DNA of 64,000 nt from RUG420 sp045642465 (GTDB lineage Bacteria; Bacillota; Clostridia; Oscillospirales; Acutalibacteraceae): the NCBI GenBank assembly GCA_045642465.1, contig JAZUIY010000016.1, positions 124,001-188,000 of the forward strand. The letters run 5' to 3'. The position numbers were made by a program, and so were the translations under genes. This document shows, in pieces, positions 6,790 to 15,664 of this stretch (the stretch's first letter is position 1; every line of letters begins with the position of its first letter). The notes beneath the pieces were generated by a model. That model was not told where the DNA came from, did no database searches, and was given only the letters and a program-made list of their open reading frames with translations.

Positions 6790-9246
6790 ATGAAACAGTT
6801 TTCTGTGACGGGAATGAGCTGTGCTGCCTGCAGTGCACGGGTAGAAAAAGCCGTTTCGGCAGTGCCCGGGGTTCGTTCTGTAACGGTTAGTCTATTGACC
6901 AATTCCATGGCAGTAGAGGGCTCCGCCTCCGAAAAATCTATTGTAAAAGCAGTGGAAAATGCGGGCTATGGAGCAGCTCCTTTGTCCTCGGTTTCTTCCG
7001 CTGAATGGCTGGAAAATGACACGGTTCCGGCTCTGAAAAAACGACTCATTTTGTCCTGCGTTTTCCTTGCTTTTTACCTGATTTTTTCTCTGGGAATGAC
7101 CCGGATTTTTGCCCTGCCTTGGGTGCTGATTTGTGGGGTAGAATTTGCCCTTTCCCTGGTTATTTTGGTGCTCAACCGAGCCTTCTTTATCAGTGGCCTA
7201 AAGGGCCTATTCCATGGGGCTCCAAACATGGATACCTTAGTGTCTTTGGGCTCTGGAATTTCCTTTGTTTATAGCATTTATGCGGCTTTGTCCTCCTTGA
7301 TAAACCATGCCGGCAGCCAAGACCTTTTCTTCGGTTCTGCGGCCATGATTTTGGTGTTTATTACGGTGGGGAAATTACTGGAAGCCATTTCCAAAGGACG
7401 CACCACAAATGCCTTAAAATCTCTGCTGGATTTGGTGCCGAAAACTGCCACCATTTTGCTGGAAGAAACCGAGAAAACCGTGCCTGTAGAAAAGGTAAAA
7501 ATAGGAGACCTTTTACGCATCCGTCCCGGGGAACAAATTCCAGTGGATGGGGTCATTATGGAAGGCAACGGAGCGGTAGATGAATCCATGCTAACCGGAG
7601 AATCCATTCCGGTGGAAAAAGTGCCGGGAGACCTGCTTTCGGCAGCCACTTTGAATGCCTCCGGACTCCTTACCATGAAAGCAACTTGTGTCGGGGAAGA
7701 AACCACCCTGGCACAGATGATTAAAACCGTAAAAGATGCGGCAGCCACCAAAGCACCCATTGCCCGTATTGCCGACAAGGCAGCCGGTATCTTTGTTCCG
7801 GCAGTGCTGATTTTGGCCTTGCTGGTAACCTTAATCTGGCTGCTCCTAGGTCAGCCGTTTTCCTTTGCTTTGACCAGAGGCATTGCGGTACTGGTTGTCA
7901 GCTGCCCGTGCGCCTTAGGCCTTGCCACGCCGGTGGCCATTATGGTGGGCAGCGGTTTAGGGGCAAAGCTAGGCCTGCTGTTTAAGTCTGCGGCTGCCCT
8001 GGAAACCACCGGCCGTGCCAGAGCCATTGCACTGGATAAAACCGGTACCTTGACAGAGGGGACTCCGGTGGTAACGGATCTGGTACCCCTCAACAACTGT
8101 ACCGAAGGGGAACTGCTTCATTTGGCATCCAGCTTGGAATATGGCAGCCGGCACCCGCTGGCCAAAGCCATTTTGGAAAAGTCTAAGGAGCAGCATGACT
8201 TGCCGGAACCAATGTCCGGTTACCGGGAATTCCCAGGTGGCGGCATTCTGGCAGACCTGGGAGATACCCAAAAAATCCGGGTATACGCCGGTAAAATAGA
8301 GTTTTTAAAGCAGTATGTTTCTGCCGATTCTTTGGCACAAGCACCTGACTTAATGGAACATTTTGCAAGAGAGGGGAAAACCCCAATTCTCTTTGCAGCA
8401 GACGGAGACGTCATGGGCTTAATTGCCGTGGCAGACCGTCTCAAAGCAGACGCCAAAGAAACCGTAAAACAATTGCATGACCTGGGAATGCAGGTGGTAC
8501 TGCTTACCGGAGACCACGAAGAAACCGCCAAAGCCATAGGGGAAGAGGCCGGCATAACGCAAGTGAAAGCCGACGTGCTGCCGACAGAAAAAGCCCGTGT
8601 GGTGGAAGACCTGAAAAAGGAATTTGGCAAGGTCATCATGGTGGGTGACGGCATCAACGACGCCCCTGCTTTGACCCTAGCAGATGTAGGCATGGCCCTT
8701 GGCAGTGGAACCGATGTGGCTGTGGATTCTGCAGATGTGGTCCTGATGAGCAGCAGCTTAACCGATGTGGCGAAGGCCATCACCTTGAGCCGGAAAACCA
8801 TTGGCATCATCCGCCAAAATCTGTTCTGGGCTTTCTTCTATAACCTGATTTGTATTCCGCTGGCAGCCGGTGCATTCCATTCCTTCGGTTTGGAATTAAG
8901 CCCTCTGCTCAGTGCGGCATGCATGAGCCTTTCCAGCATTACGGTGGTGCTGAACGCCCTCCGTTTAAACCGCTTAAACTTGGGAAAAAAGAGTTCTGTA
9001 ACCCGAAAAACGGAACCGGAAAAGGAGACCAAACCAATGACAAAAATCTTAATGGTATCCGGCATGATGTGCTCTCACTGTGAAGCCCATTGTTCGGAAG
9101 AACTGAAGAAACTGGACGGCGTTCTGGAAGCCAAGGCAGACCATGAACAAGGCATGGTAACCGTGACCCTTTCCAAAGAGGTTCCGGAAGAGGAATTGAA
9201 GGCTGCTGTGACCCGTGCGGGATATAACTATTTGGGCTGGCAGTAA
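6790..9246 (+). CDS. copA: Copper-translocating P1B-type ATPase with C-terminal CopZ-like domain
   Basis: 818 residues. An N-terminal HMA domain (GMSCAACSARVE, residues 1-66) is followed by the P-type ATPase core: the SCPCALGLATP membrane motif defines a Cu+ exporter, DKTGTLTEG carries the phosphorylated Asp, TGES is present in the actuator domain, and MVGDGINDAPAL is the hinge. After the last membrane helices comes a charged linker and then a second HMA domain (residues ~750-818, SGMMCSHCEAHC). A C-terminal HMA is unusual; most bacterial CopA have theirs at the N-terminus. The junction contains an in-frame ATG with a good ribosome site (see 9022-9039). It exports Cu+ across the inner membrane. 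No CsoR gene is adjacent. Confidence 0.95.
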   Translation: MKQFSVTGMSCAACSARVEKAVSAVPGVRSVTVSLLTNSMAVEGSASEKSIVKAVENAGYGAAPLSSVSSAEWLENDTVPALKKRLILSCVFLAFYLIFSLGMTRIFALPWVLICGVEFALSLVILVLNRAFFISGLKGLFHGAPNMDTLVSLGSGISFVYSIYAALSSLINHAGSQDLFFGSAAMILVFITVGKLLEAISKGRTTNALKSLLDLVPKTATILLEETEKTVPVEKVKIGDLLRIRPGEQIPVDGVIMEGNGAVDESMLTGESIPVEKVPGDLLSAATLNASGLLTMKATCVGEETTLAQMIKTVKDAAATKAPIARIADKAAGIFVPAVLILALLVTLIWLLLGQPFSFALTRGIAVLVVSCPCALGLATPVAIMVGSGLGAKLGLLFKSAAALETTGRARAIALDKTGTLTEGTPVVTDLVPLNNCTEGELLHLASSLEYGSRHPLAKAILEKSKEQHDLPEPMSGYREFPGGGILADLGDTQKIRVYAGKIEFLKQYVSADSLAQAPDLMEHFAREGKTPILFAADGDVMGLIAVADRLKADAKETVKQLHDLGMQVVLLTGDHEETAKAIGEEAGITQVKADVLPTEKARVVEDLKKEFGKVIMVGDGINDAPALTLADVGMALGSGTDVAVDSADVVLMSSSLTDVAKAITLSRKTIGIIRQNLFWAFFYNLICIPLAAGAFHSFGLELSPLLSAACMSLSSITVVLNALRLNRLNLGKKSSVTRKTEPEKETKPMTKILMVSGMMCSHCEAHCSEELKKLDGVLEAKADHEQGMVTVTLSKEVPEEELKAAVTRAGYNYLGWQ
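9022..9039 (+). promoter_or_regulatory. Internal ribosome site and in-frame ATG inside copA
   Basis: AAGGAG (9022-9027), nine bases, then ATG at 9037, in frame with copA as codon 750. Translation from here would give a 69-residue free HMA protein starting MTKILMVSGMMCSHC, which is the size and motif of a CopZ chaperone. Confidence 0.5.
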
Positions 9247-9275
9247 GCAGGAAAATTTGAACAAAAATAACAGAA

Positions 9276-9317
9276 AAGCAGTCGGTATTTTTACCGGCTG
9301 CTTCTTTACTGTTTTTT
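9276..9317 (+). terminator. Intrinsic terminator after copA
   Basis: AAGCAGTCGGTA pairs with TACCGGCTGCTT around a T-rich loop, followed by a T-rich tail. A TATAAT box (9342-9347) then precedes pyrH. Confidence 0.75.
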
Positions 9318-9382
9318 CCATATAAGGTAAAATATATTGAATATAATTAGCTATAAACTTTAGTTTAGGAAAGAGGTTTCTT

Positions 9383-10093
9383 ATGGCTCCAAAGTTCAAT
9401 AAAATTTTGCTGAAACTCTCCGGTGAAGTATTGGCCGGTGAACAGGGTCACGGCTTTGACTTTACCGTCATTGAAAGTATTGCAGATGCAGTAAAAGGAA
9501 TTACCGACATGGGTGTCCGGGTGGGCATCGTTATTGGCGGCGGTAACTTCTGGAGAGGCCGTTCCAGCGGCAACATGGACCGGGCCCGTGCCGATTCCAT
9601 TGGCATGCTGGGTACCGTCATGAATTCTATTTGCTTTGCAGATACGTTAATTCAGAAGGGGGTTCCTGCTAAGGTTTATTCCGCCATTGCAATGGAACCA
9701 ATTGCAGAACTGTTTGATACCGCAAAAGTTAGAGAAGACCTGGAAAAGGGCACGGTTACCATCTTCGGTGCCGGAACCGGCCACCCGTTCTTCTCCACCG
9801 ACACCGCCGGCGCACTCCGTGCCGCACAAATGGAAGCCGACGTTATTTTCAAGGCTACCAACGTAGACGGTGTTTATGACAAGGACCCGAACAAGTTTGA
9901 CGACGCAGTGAAGTTTGACACCCTGACCCAGACCGACCTGCTCAACAAGGGCCTTACCGTAATGGACGCAGCTGCTGCTTCCATCTGCCGTGACAACGGC
10001 ATTGACATCTTGGTTTTCAACCTGAACGACCCGCAGAACATTGTCCGCGCCGTTTCCGGTGAAACCGTAGGTACTTTGGTATCTTCCAAATAA
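9383..10093 (+). CDS. pyrH: UMP kinase
   Basis: 236 residues, standard length. It phosphorylates UMP to UDP in the cytosol. Family marks are LLKLSGEVLAG, the IVIGGGNFWRG glycine loop, GAGTGHPFFSTDTAA-like ATP site and KATNVDGVYDKDP. First gene of a long rightward housekeeping block (pyrH-frr-uppS-cdsA-dxr-rseP-ispG-polC) whose order is common in Firmicutes. The start ATG follows AGGAAAGAGG. Confidence 0.97.
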   Translation: MAPKFNKILLKLSGEVLAGEQGHGFDFTVIESIADAVKGITDMGVRVGIVIGGGNFWRGRSSGNMDRARADSIGMLGTVMNSICFADTLIQKGVPAKVYSAIAMEPIAELFDTAKVREDLEKGTVTIFGAGTGHPFFSTDTAGALRAAQMEADVIFKATNVDGVYDKDPNKFDDAVKFDTLTQTDLLNKGLTVMDAAAASICRDNGIDILVFNLNDPQNIVRAVSGETVGTLVSSK

Positions 10094-10157
10094 ATAGCCA
10101 AAAAAGAACATTCGCCGTATAACGGCACAGAAATAATCATTTAAAGGAGTATTCATC

Positions 10158-10709
10158 ATGGGAGTATATGAAAACGCTGAAACCAGAATGAGCAAAGCCG
10201 TAGCCGCTTTGGAAAAAGACTATTCTGAAATCCGTGCAGGCCGGGCAAACCCAGCTGTATTGGACAAAATTAACGTAGACTACTACGGAACCCCGACTCC
10301 AATCGGTCAGTTGGCATCCGTATCTGTAGCAGAAGCCAGAATTTTGGTTATTACCCCTTGGGACAAAAACTTGCTCAAGGACATTGAAAAGGCCATTCAG
10401 GCTTCTGACCTGGGTATTAACCCACAGAACGACGGTTCTGTAATTCGTCTGACCTTCCCAACCCTGGACGGCGAACGCCGTAAAGAATTGGCCAAGGGCA
10501 TTTCCCACAGAGGGGAAGAAGCAAAAGTTGCCATCCGTAACGTACGCCGTGACGCTATGGACGAACTGAAGAAACAGCTGAAGGCAAAGGAAATCACCGA
10601 AGACGATCTGAAGGACGAAGAAACCAAGATTCAGAAACTCACCGACAAGTTCGGTAAGGAAATTGACTCCATCGCCGCAGCAAAAGAAAAAGAAATTACA
10701 ACCGTTTAA
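10158..10709 (+). CDS. frr: Ribosome recycling factor
   Basis: 183 residues, matching the family length. It splits the post-termination ribosome together with EF-G. The N-terminal RMSKAVAALEKDYSEIRAGRANP helix and the PLTEERRKEL-equivalent segment (FPTLDGERRKELAK) are characteristic. The ATG sits behind AAAGGAG and 64 bp after pyrH, its usual partner. Confidence 0.97.
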   Translation: MGVYENAETRMSKAVAALEKDYSEIRAGRANPAVLDKINVDYYGTPTPIGQLASVSVAEARILVITPWDKNLLKDIEKAIQASDLGINPQNDGSVIRLTFPTLDGERRKELAKGISHRGEEAKVAIRNVRRDAMDELKKQLKAKEITEDDLKDEETKIQKLTDKFGKEIDSIAAAKEKEITTV

Positions 10710-10735
10710 TACGGTTTTTCAATGGAGGACAATCT

Positions 10736-11479
10736 ATGTCAAATCTGCCACCAAAAGAGTTCATGCCAAAACACATTGGTCTCATTATGGACGGGAACGG
10801 CCGCTGGGCAACCGAACGGGGCTTGGACCGGACCAAGGGCCACATTGAAGGTGCCAAAACCTTCATGAAAATCATGGACTATGGCAAAGAAATCGGCTTG
10901 GAAGCCATGACCTTCTATGCATTCTCTACCGAGAACTGGAAACGTCCGGAATACGAGGTAAAAATGCTGATGAAGCTGTTCCAGGATTACCTGAGCACTG
11001 CTGACGAAAAGAAATATGAGCGGGAAGAAAGAGGCTTTTACTTCCGCGCCATTGGTGAAATTGATGGGCTTCCAAAGCACCTGCAGCTGCTGGCCAAAAG
11101 TGCCGAGCTGAAACGGGTGAAGAAAGATGCTATGGTCGTCAACATTGCCGTGAACTATGGTGGACGCCAAGAAATTGTCCATGCCGCACAGGTGCTGGGC
11201 AAGAAAATTGAAAAAGGCGAGCTGAAAGCCTCTGACATTACAGAAGACTTAATCAGCCAGAACATGTACACGGCAGACCTGCCGGAACCAGACCTGATTA
11301 TCCGCCCAAGCGGGGAATACCGTCTGTCCAATTTCTTAACTTGGCAGAGCGCCTACAGTGAACTCTATTTTGACGATGTCCTTTGGCCGGACTTTACGCC
11401 GGAGGATTTGGACCGCGCCTGCATGGAATATGCCAAGCGTGACCGCCGCTTCGGTGGCCTGTCCGAACAAGACCACTAA
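10736..11479 (+). CDS. uppS: Isoprenyl (undecaprenyl) diphosphate synthase
   Basis: 247 residues. It condenses isopentenyl diphosphate onto farnesyl diphosphate to make the C55 lipid carrier for wall synthesis. The catalytic motif HIGLIMDGNGRWA (Asp) lies at residues 15-27, AFSTENW follows, and the C-terminal RPSGEYRLSNFLTWQSAYSE motif binds diphosphate. GGAGG precedes the ATG. It lies directly upstream of cdsA and near dxr and ispG, which supply its isoprenoid precursors. Confidence 0.97.
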   Translation: MSNLPPKEFMPKHIGLIMDGNGRWATERGLDRTKGHIEGAKTFMKIMDYGKEIGLEAMTFYAFSTENWKRPEYEVKMLMKLFQDYLSTADEKKYEREERGFYFRAIGEIDGLPKHLQLLAKSAELKRVKKDAMVVNIAVNYGGRQEIVHAAQVLGKKIEKGELKASDITEDLISQNMYTADLPEPDLIIRPSGEYRLSNFLTWQSAYSELYFDDVLWPDFTPEDLDRACMEYAKRDRRFGGLSEQDH

Positions 11480-11515
11480 ATCGGTCTTTAACAAACAGAA
11501 AAGAAGGAAACCATT

Positions 11516-12355
11516 ATGAGAAAAGAACGTGTACTTTCCGGTATCGTCATTGCCGCCATCCTCATTGGTATGTGGGTTGGCATGTATACACCGGTCATTG
11601 ATATTATGATGGCCGTTTTGGCCGCCGCCGCATGCTACGAAGTAACTAAGGTTGCTGGCGTTCAGTCCAAGGCCCTAAAGGCTGCTGCCATTGCATTTGC
11701 TTTTGCATTGCCACTGGGTTTGGTTTATTTCAACACCTTCCCAATCAGCGCCCTGTGCATCATCTACGTCCTGCTTCTCATTGTCATGACTGTAGCTGAC
11801 TTTGAACACATTCCGTTTAAAGATTTGGCCGTAAGCATTTATGCTTCCATAATCATTCCAATCGGCTTCTCCACCATTGCACTGGTGTCTGACTTCTACA
11901 AAGTCTATGACGAAATAGACACCCATGAAAACGCTTTCCTGCTCTTTATGGCAGTGGGCGCCGCACTCCTGACCGACGTCTTTGCATATGAAGTGGGTTC
12001 CCGCATTGGGAAGCATAAAATGACCCCGAACCTGTCTCCGAAGAAATCCTGGGAAGGCGCCATCGGCGCTGTGGTACTCAACGTGGCATTCATGTGTATT
12101 GCCCGGGGCATCTTTACCCATTTCTTCGCTTTGAAGCCAATGTTCATGGGCTGGTTCGTCTTCATCTTTGTTATTATTGCCCTTTCCATCCTCTCCATGG
12201 TGGGCGATTTAATGGCTTCCTTAATCAAACGTAACTACGACGTAAAGGACTATTCCAACCTGATTCCGGGCCACGGTGGCATTATGGACCGCTTTGACTC
12301 CGTTTTGGTAGTGGCTCCAACCCTTTACGTATTGGTTGTTCTTTACATGTTATAA
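11516..12355 (+). CDS. cdsA: Phosphatidate cytidylyltransferase
   Basis: 279 residues with about eight membrane segments. It makes CDP-diacylglycerol from phosphatidate and CTP in the inner membrane. The C-terminal CDS signature is clear: SPKKSWEGAIGA, then SMVGDLMASLIKRNYDVKDYSN and PGHGGIMDRFDS with its catalytic acidic residues. It sits 36 bp after uppS in the housekeeping block. Confidence 0.96.
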   Translation: MRKERVLSGIVIAAILIGMWVGMYTPVIDIMMAVLAAAACYEVTKVAGVQSKALKAAAIAFAFALPLGLVYFNTFPISALCIIYVLLLIVMTVADFEHIPFKDLAVSIYASIIIPIGFSTIALVSDFYKVYDEIDTHENAFLLFMAVGAALLTDVFAYEVGSRIGKHKMTPNLSPKKSWEGAIGAVVLNVAFMCIARGIFTHFFALKPMFMGWFVFIFVIIALSILSMVGDLMASLIKRNYDVKDYSNLIPGHGGIMDRFDSVLVVAPTLYVLVVLYML

Positions 12356-12376
12356 AAATCTCTTAAAGGAGTCCCT

Positions 12377-13543
12377 ATGACACAGAACTTAGTTATTTTA
12401 GGATCCACCGGTTCCATTGGAACCCAGGCATTGGACGTATGCCGTATGCGGGGCATTACCGTAACTGCTTTGACGGCGTACCACAATGTGGATCTCATGG
12501 AAAAACAAATCCGCGAATTCCATCCCAAAAAAGCTGCCATGTTAGATGAACAGGCAGCAGCAGATTTAATGGTGCGTGTTGCGGACACGAACACCCAGGT
12601 GCTTTCCGGCATTGGCGGGGTTTGTGACTGTGCTGTAGAGGTAACTGCCGATACCGTACTGAATGCCATTGTAGGCATTGCCGGCTTGGTTCCAACCATG
12701 GATGCCATTAACGCAGGCAAAAACATTGCCTTGGCCAACAAGGAAACCTTGGTAACCGGCGGCAAACTGGTGACCTCCGCTGCCTACAAGCGCGGCGTCA
12801 ATATTTACCCGGTAGACTCCGAACATTCTGCCATTTTCCAGAGCCTGCAGGCAGCCCCGAGAAACAAGGCGCTGAAACGCATTTGGCTCACCGCTTCCGG
12901 CGGCCCATTCTTTGGAAAGACCAGAGAAGAACTGGCAGAAGTAACCGTAAAAGAAGCACTGAATCACCCGAACTGGGAAATGGGTGCCAAAATTACCATT
13001 GACTCCGCTACCATGATGAACAAGGGCCTGGAAATCATTGAGGCCTGCTGGCTCTTCGGGGTACCGGAAGACAAAATCAAAGTGGTTGTCCACCGCGAAA
13101 GCGTACTCCACAGCGCAGTGGAATTTGAGGACAACGCCATTATTGGTCAGATGGGCACACCAGATATGAAAATTCCTATCCAGTATGCGCTGACCTATCC
13201 AAACCGTTTTGCCAGTCCGGCACCGGCACTGGATTTTGCCAGTGTAGGAAACCTGAGTTTCTACGAACCGGACTTAGAAACCTTTGACTGCCTTGCCATT
13301 TGCCGTGAGGCTATCCGCCGCGGCGGCCTCTATCCGACTGCCGCCAATTCGGCCAATGAACAGGCAAACTCCCTGTTCCGTGCCGGACGCATTAAGTTCT
13401 TAGAAATTGGAGAATTGGTAGGGGAAGCCATGGAGGCATGTAACTCCAAAGATGACTTTACACTTTCTGATATTCTGGCTGCCGACCGGGAAGCCAGAGA
13501 ATTTGTCAACGACCGGGTTGGCTGGAACAAAGGGGTATTTTAA
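12377..13543 (+). CDS. dxr: 1-deoxy-D-xylulose 5-phosphate reductoisomerase
   Basis: 388 residues. It catalyses the first committed MEP-pathway step (DXP to MEP with NADPH). The N-terminal LGSTGSIGTQALDV dinucleotide motif, the metal/substrate site YPVDSEHSAIFQ, and ASGGPF and MNKGLE segments are all present. AAAGGAG precedes the ATG. ispG lies two genes downstream, so two MEP enzymes share this operon. Confidence 0.97.
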   Translation: MTQNLVILGSTGSIGTQALDVCRMRGITVTALTAYHNVDLMEKQIREFHPKKAAMLDEQAAADLMVRVADTNTQVLSGIGGVCDCAVEVTADTVLNAIVGIAGLVPTMDAINAGKNIALANKETLVTGGKLVTSAAYKRGVNIYPVDSEHSAIFQSLQAAPRNKALKRIWLTASGGPFFGKTREELAEVTVKEALNHPNWEMGAKITIDSATMMNKGLEIIEACWLFGVPEDKIKVVVHRESVLHSAVEFEDNAIIGQMGTPDMKIPIQYALTYPNRFASPAPALDFASVGNLSFYEPDLETFDCLAICREAIRRGGLYPTAANSANEQANSLFRAGRIKFLEIGELVGEAMEACNSKDDFTLSDILAADREAREFVNDRVGWNKGVF

Positions 13544-13545
13544 GT

Positions 13546-14586
13546 ATGAAAACCGTGTTGGGAATCCTGGCGGCCCTTCTGGTCTTTGGATTCTTAATTG
13601 TGACCCATGAAGGGGGACACTTCCTCTTCGCTCGAATCTTCGGTGTCAAGGTCAACGAATTTTCCGTTGGCATGGGGCCGAAGCTTTTTGGCGTTCAAGG
13701 GAAGGAAACCCTTTATACCCTTCGCCTCTTTCCCATTGGCGGGTTCTGTGCCATGGAAGGGGAAAGCGAGGACTCTACCGACGAGCGGGCCTTTGATACC
13801 AGAACACCGTGGCAGCGGGCCATCATTATTGTGGCTGGCGCCCTCATTAACCTTTTGACCGGGATTCTTTTGGTGGCCATTATGCTGGCTACCTCCGACT
13901 TGGTTGGCACTCCGGAAGTAAAACAATTTGCCCCGGATGCCATTACCTCTTCTCAAGGCCTAAAAGAAGGGGACAAAATTTATGCCATTAACGGCCATAA
14001 AATTTTGACCACCTATGACCTGAGTTATTACCTGATGAAAGACCAGGACGGTATTTTGGACCTTACCGTTTTAAGAGACGGGAAATACTTCAATTTAGAA
14101 AGCCTCAAAATGCAGCAAATGGAATTTGAGGGCAAAGAATATGCCGTTTGTGACTTCGCCATAAAAGGCATTCCACCTACCATTGGTTCCGTTGCCAAGT
14201 ATTCTATTCTGGATTCCATCAGCATTGCCCGTATTGTGTGGGACGGCGTGGTTTCCTTAGCCACCGGTCAATTGAGTCTGGAAGATATGTCCGGACCGGT
14301 TGGCATTGTGTCTCTCTTGGCAGACACCACCGAAGATGCGGTGAAGAACACCGACTTCTCCACCTTGCTTTACCTCATGTCCCTGTTGGCCATCAACTTG
14401 GGCGTGTTTAATTTGATTCCGTTCCCGGCATTGGACGGCGGCCGTTTCTGGCTCATTGCCTACGAGGGCATTACCGGAAAGCGCTTCCCGGTGCAAGTGG
14501 AAGGGTTCTTAAATTTCATTGGCCTTTCGGCCTTACTGTTGCTGATGGTAATGGTTACCATGAGTGATATTTCGAAATTCTTTTAA
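13546..14586 (+). CDS. rseP: Site-2 protease RseP family membrane metalloprotease
   Basis: 346 residues. The zinc motif HEGGH (HExxH) lies in the first membrane helix (VTHEGGHFLFAR), a single PDZ domain follows at about residues 120-190, and the C-terminal NLIPFPALDGGR motif supplies the third zinc ligand. It cleaves membrane-embedded anti-sigma factors or signal-peptide remnants. It starts two bases after dxr stops, so the two are probably translationally coupled. No sigma/anti-sigma pair is visible nearby, so the target is unknown. Confidence 0.95.
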   Translation: MKTVLGILAALLVFGFLIVTHEGGHFLFARIFGVKVNEFSVGMGPKLFGVQGKETLYTLRLFPIGGFCAMEGESEDSTDERAFDTRTPWQRAIIIVAGALINLLTGILLVAIMLATSDLVGTPEVKQFAPDAITSSQGLKEGDKIYAINGHKILTTYDLSYYLMKDQDGILDLTVLRDGKYFNLESLKMQQMEFEGKEYAVCDFAIKGIPPTIGSVAKYSILDSISIARIVWDGVVSLATGQLSLEDMSGPVGIVSLLADTTEDAVKNTDFSTLLYLMSLLAINLGVFNLIPFPALDGGRFWLIAYEGITGKRFPVQVEGFLNFIGLSALLLLMVMVTMSDISKFF

Positions 14587-14597
14587 AGGAGCACTTT

Positions 14598-15662
14598 ATG
14601 TACGCAGATAAAGGCAAAAAAAGAATCAGCAAACCGGTGATGGTTGGCTCTGTTCAAGTGGGCGGAGACGCCGACATTGTGGTGCAGTCCATGATGAATG
14701 CTCCTGGGGGGGACATTGCAGCAAACCTTGCTCAGGCAAAAGCCTTGGAAGCAGCCGGCTGTCAACTGATCCGGCTTTCCATTTCCAATAAAAAGGACAT
14801 TGAAACCGTTGCTGCCTTGAAACAGGAAATTACCGTTCCCCTCATTGCCGACATTCAGCAGAACCATGAACTGGCCCTGCTTTCCATTGACGCCGGCATT
14901 GACAAGGTACGGATTAACCCTAAATACATTGGTACCCGGGAAAACGTAAAAGAAGTGGTGGAAAAGTGCAAAGCAAACCACATTCCAATCCGGGTAGGCG
15001 TTAATTCCGGATCCGTAGAACCGGATATGCTGGAAAAATACGGCGGTGTTACGCCGGAAGCGTTGGCAGAATCTGCGTTAAGTCATGTGCAGTATTTGGA
15101 AGACTTGGACTTTGATGACATCGTCATTTCTATTAAATCTTCCGACATCCGCACCATGATGAACGCTTACCGCATTGTGGCTGGAAAATGCAATTATCCA
15201 CTGCACGTTGGCCTCACCGAAGCCGGCACCGCACACCAGGGCTTGGTAAAATCCGCCATTGGTATTGGCGGCCTTTTGGCAGAAGGCATCGGGGACACCA
15301 TTCGGGTATCCTTAACCGACGACCCGGTAAAAGAAATTGATGCCGCCAACGACATTCTCCGGGCACTGGAACTGTTACCAAATGAACCACAGCTGGTTTC
15401 CTGCCCAACCTGTGGCAGAACCCAAATCAATCTGGTCTCCCTTACCAAAGAGGTAGAGGACCGGTTGAAAACCGTACACAAGCCAATCCGTGTGGCGGTC
15501 ATGGGCTGTCCGGTCAACGGGCCGGGAGAAGCCAAGAACGCAGACATCGGCATTACCGGTGGCAACGGCGTTGGCCTGATTTTCAAAAAGGGAGAAGTCA
15601 TCCGGAAAGTAAAGGAAGAGGAACTCCTGACTGCATTATTTGAAGAAATTGAGAGGTTATAA
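14598..15662 (+). CDS. ispG: 4-hydroxy-3-methylbut-2-en-1-yl diphosphate synthase
   Basis: 354 residues, the short bacterial form. A [4Fe-4S] enzyme of the MEP pathway that converts MEcPP to HMBPP. The C-terminal iron-sulfur ligands are visible in SCPTCGRTQ and in AVMGCPVNGPGEAKNADIG. The N-terminal SVQVGGDADIVVQSMM segment is the TIM-barrel start. AAAGGAG precedes the ATG and the gene is 11 bp after rseP. Confidence 0.97.
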   Translation: MYADKGKKRISKPVMVGSVQVGGDADIVVQSMMNAPGGDIAANLAQAKALEAAGCQLIRLSISNKKDIETVAALKQEITVPLIADIQQNHELALLSIDAGIDKVRINPKYIGTRENVKEVVEKCKANHIPIRVGVNSGSVEPDMLEKYGGVTPEALAESALSHVQYLEDLDFDDIVISIKSSDIRTMMNAYRIVAGKCNYPLHVGLTEAGTAHQGLVKSAIGIGGLLAEGIGDTIRVSLTDDPVKEIDAANDILRALELLPNEPQLVSCPTCGRTQINLVSLTKEVEDRLKTVHKPIRVAVMGCPVNGPGEAKNADIGITGGNGVGLIFKKGEVIRKVKEEELLTALFEEIERL

Positions 15663-15664
15663 CA

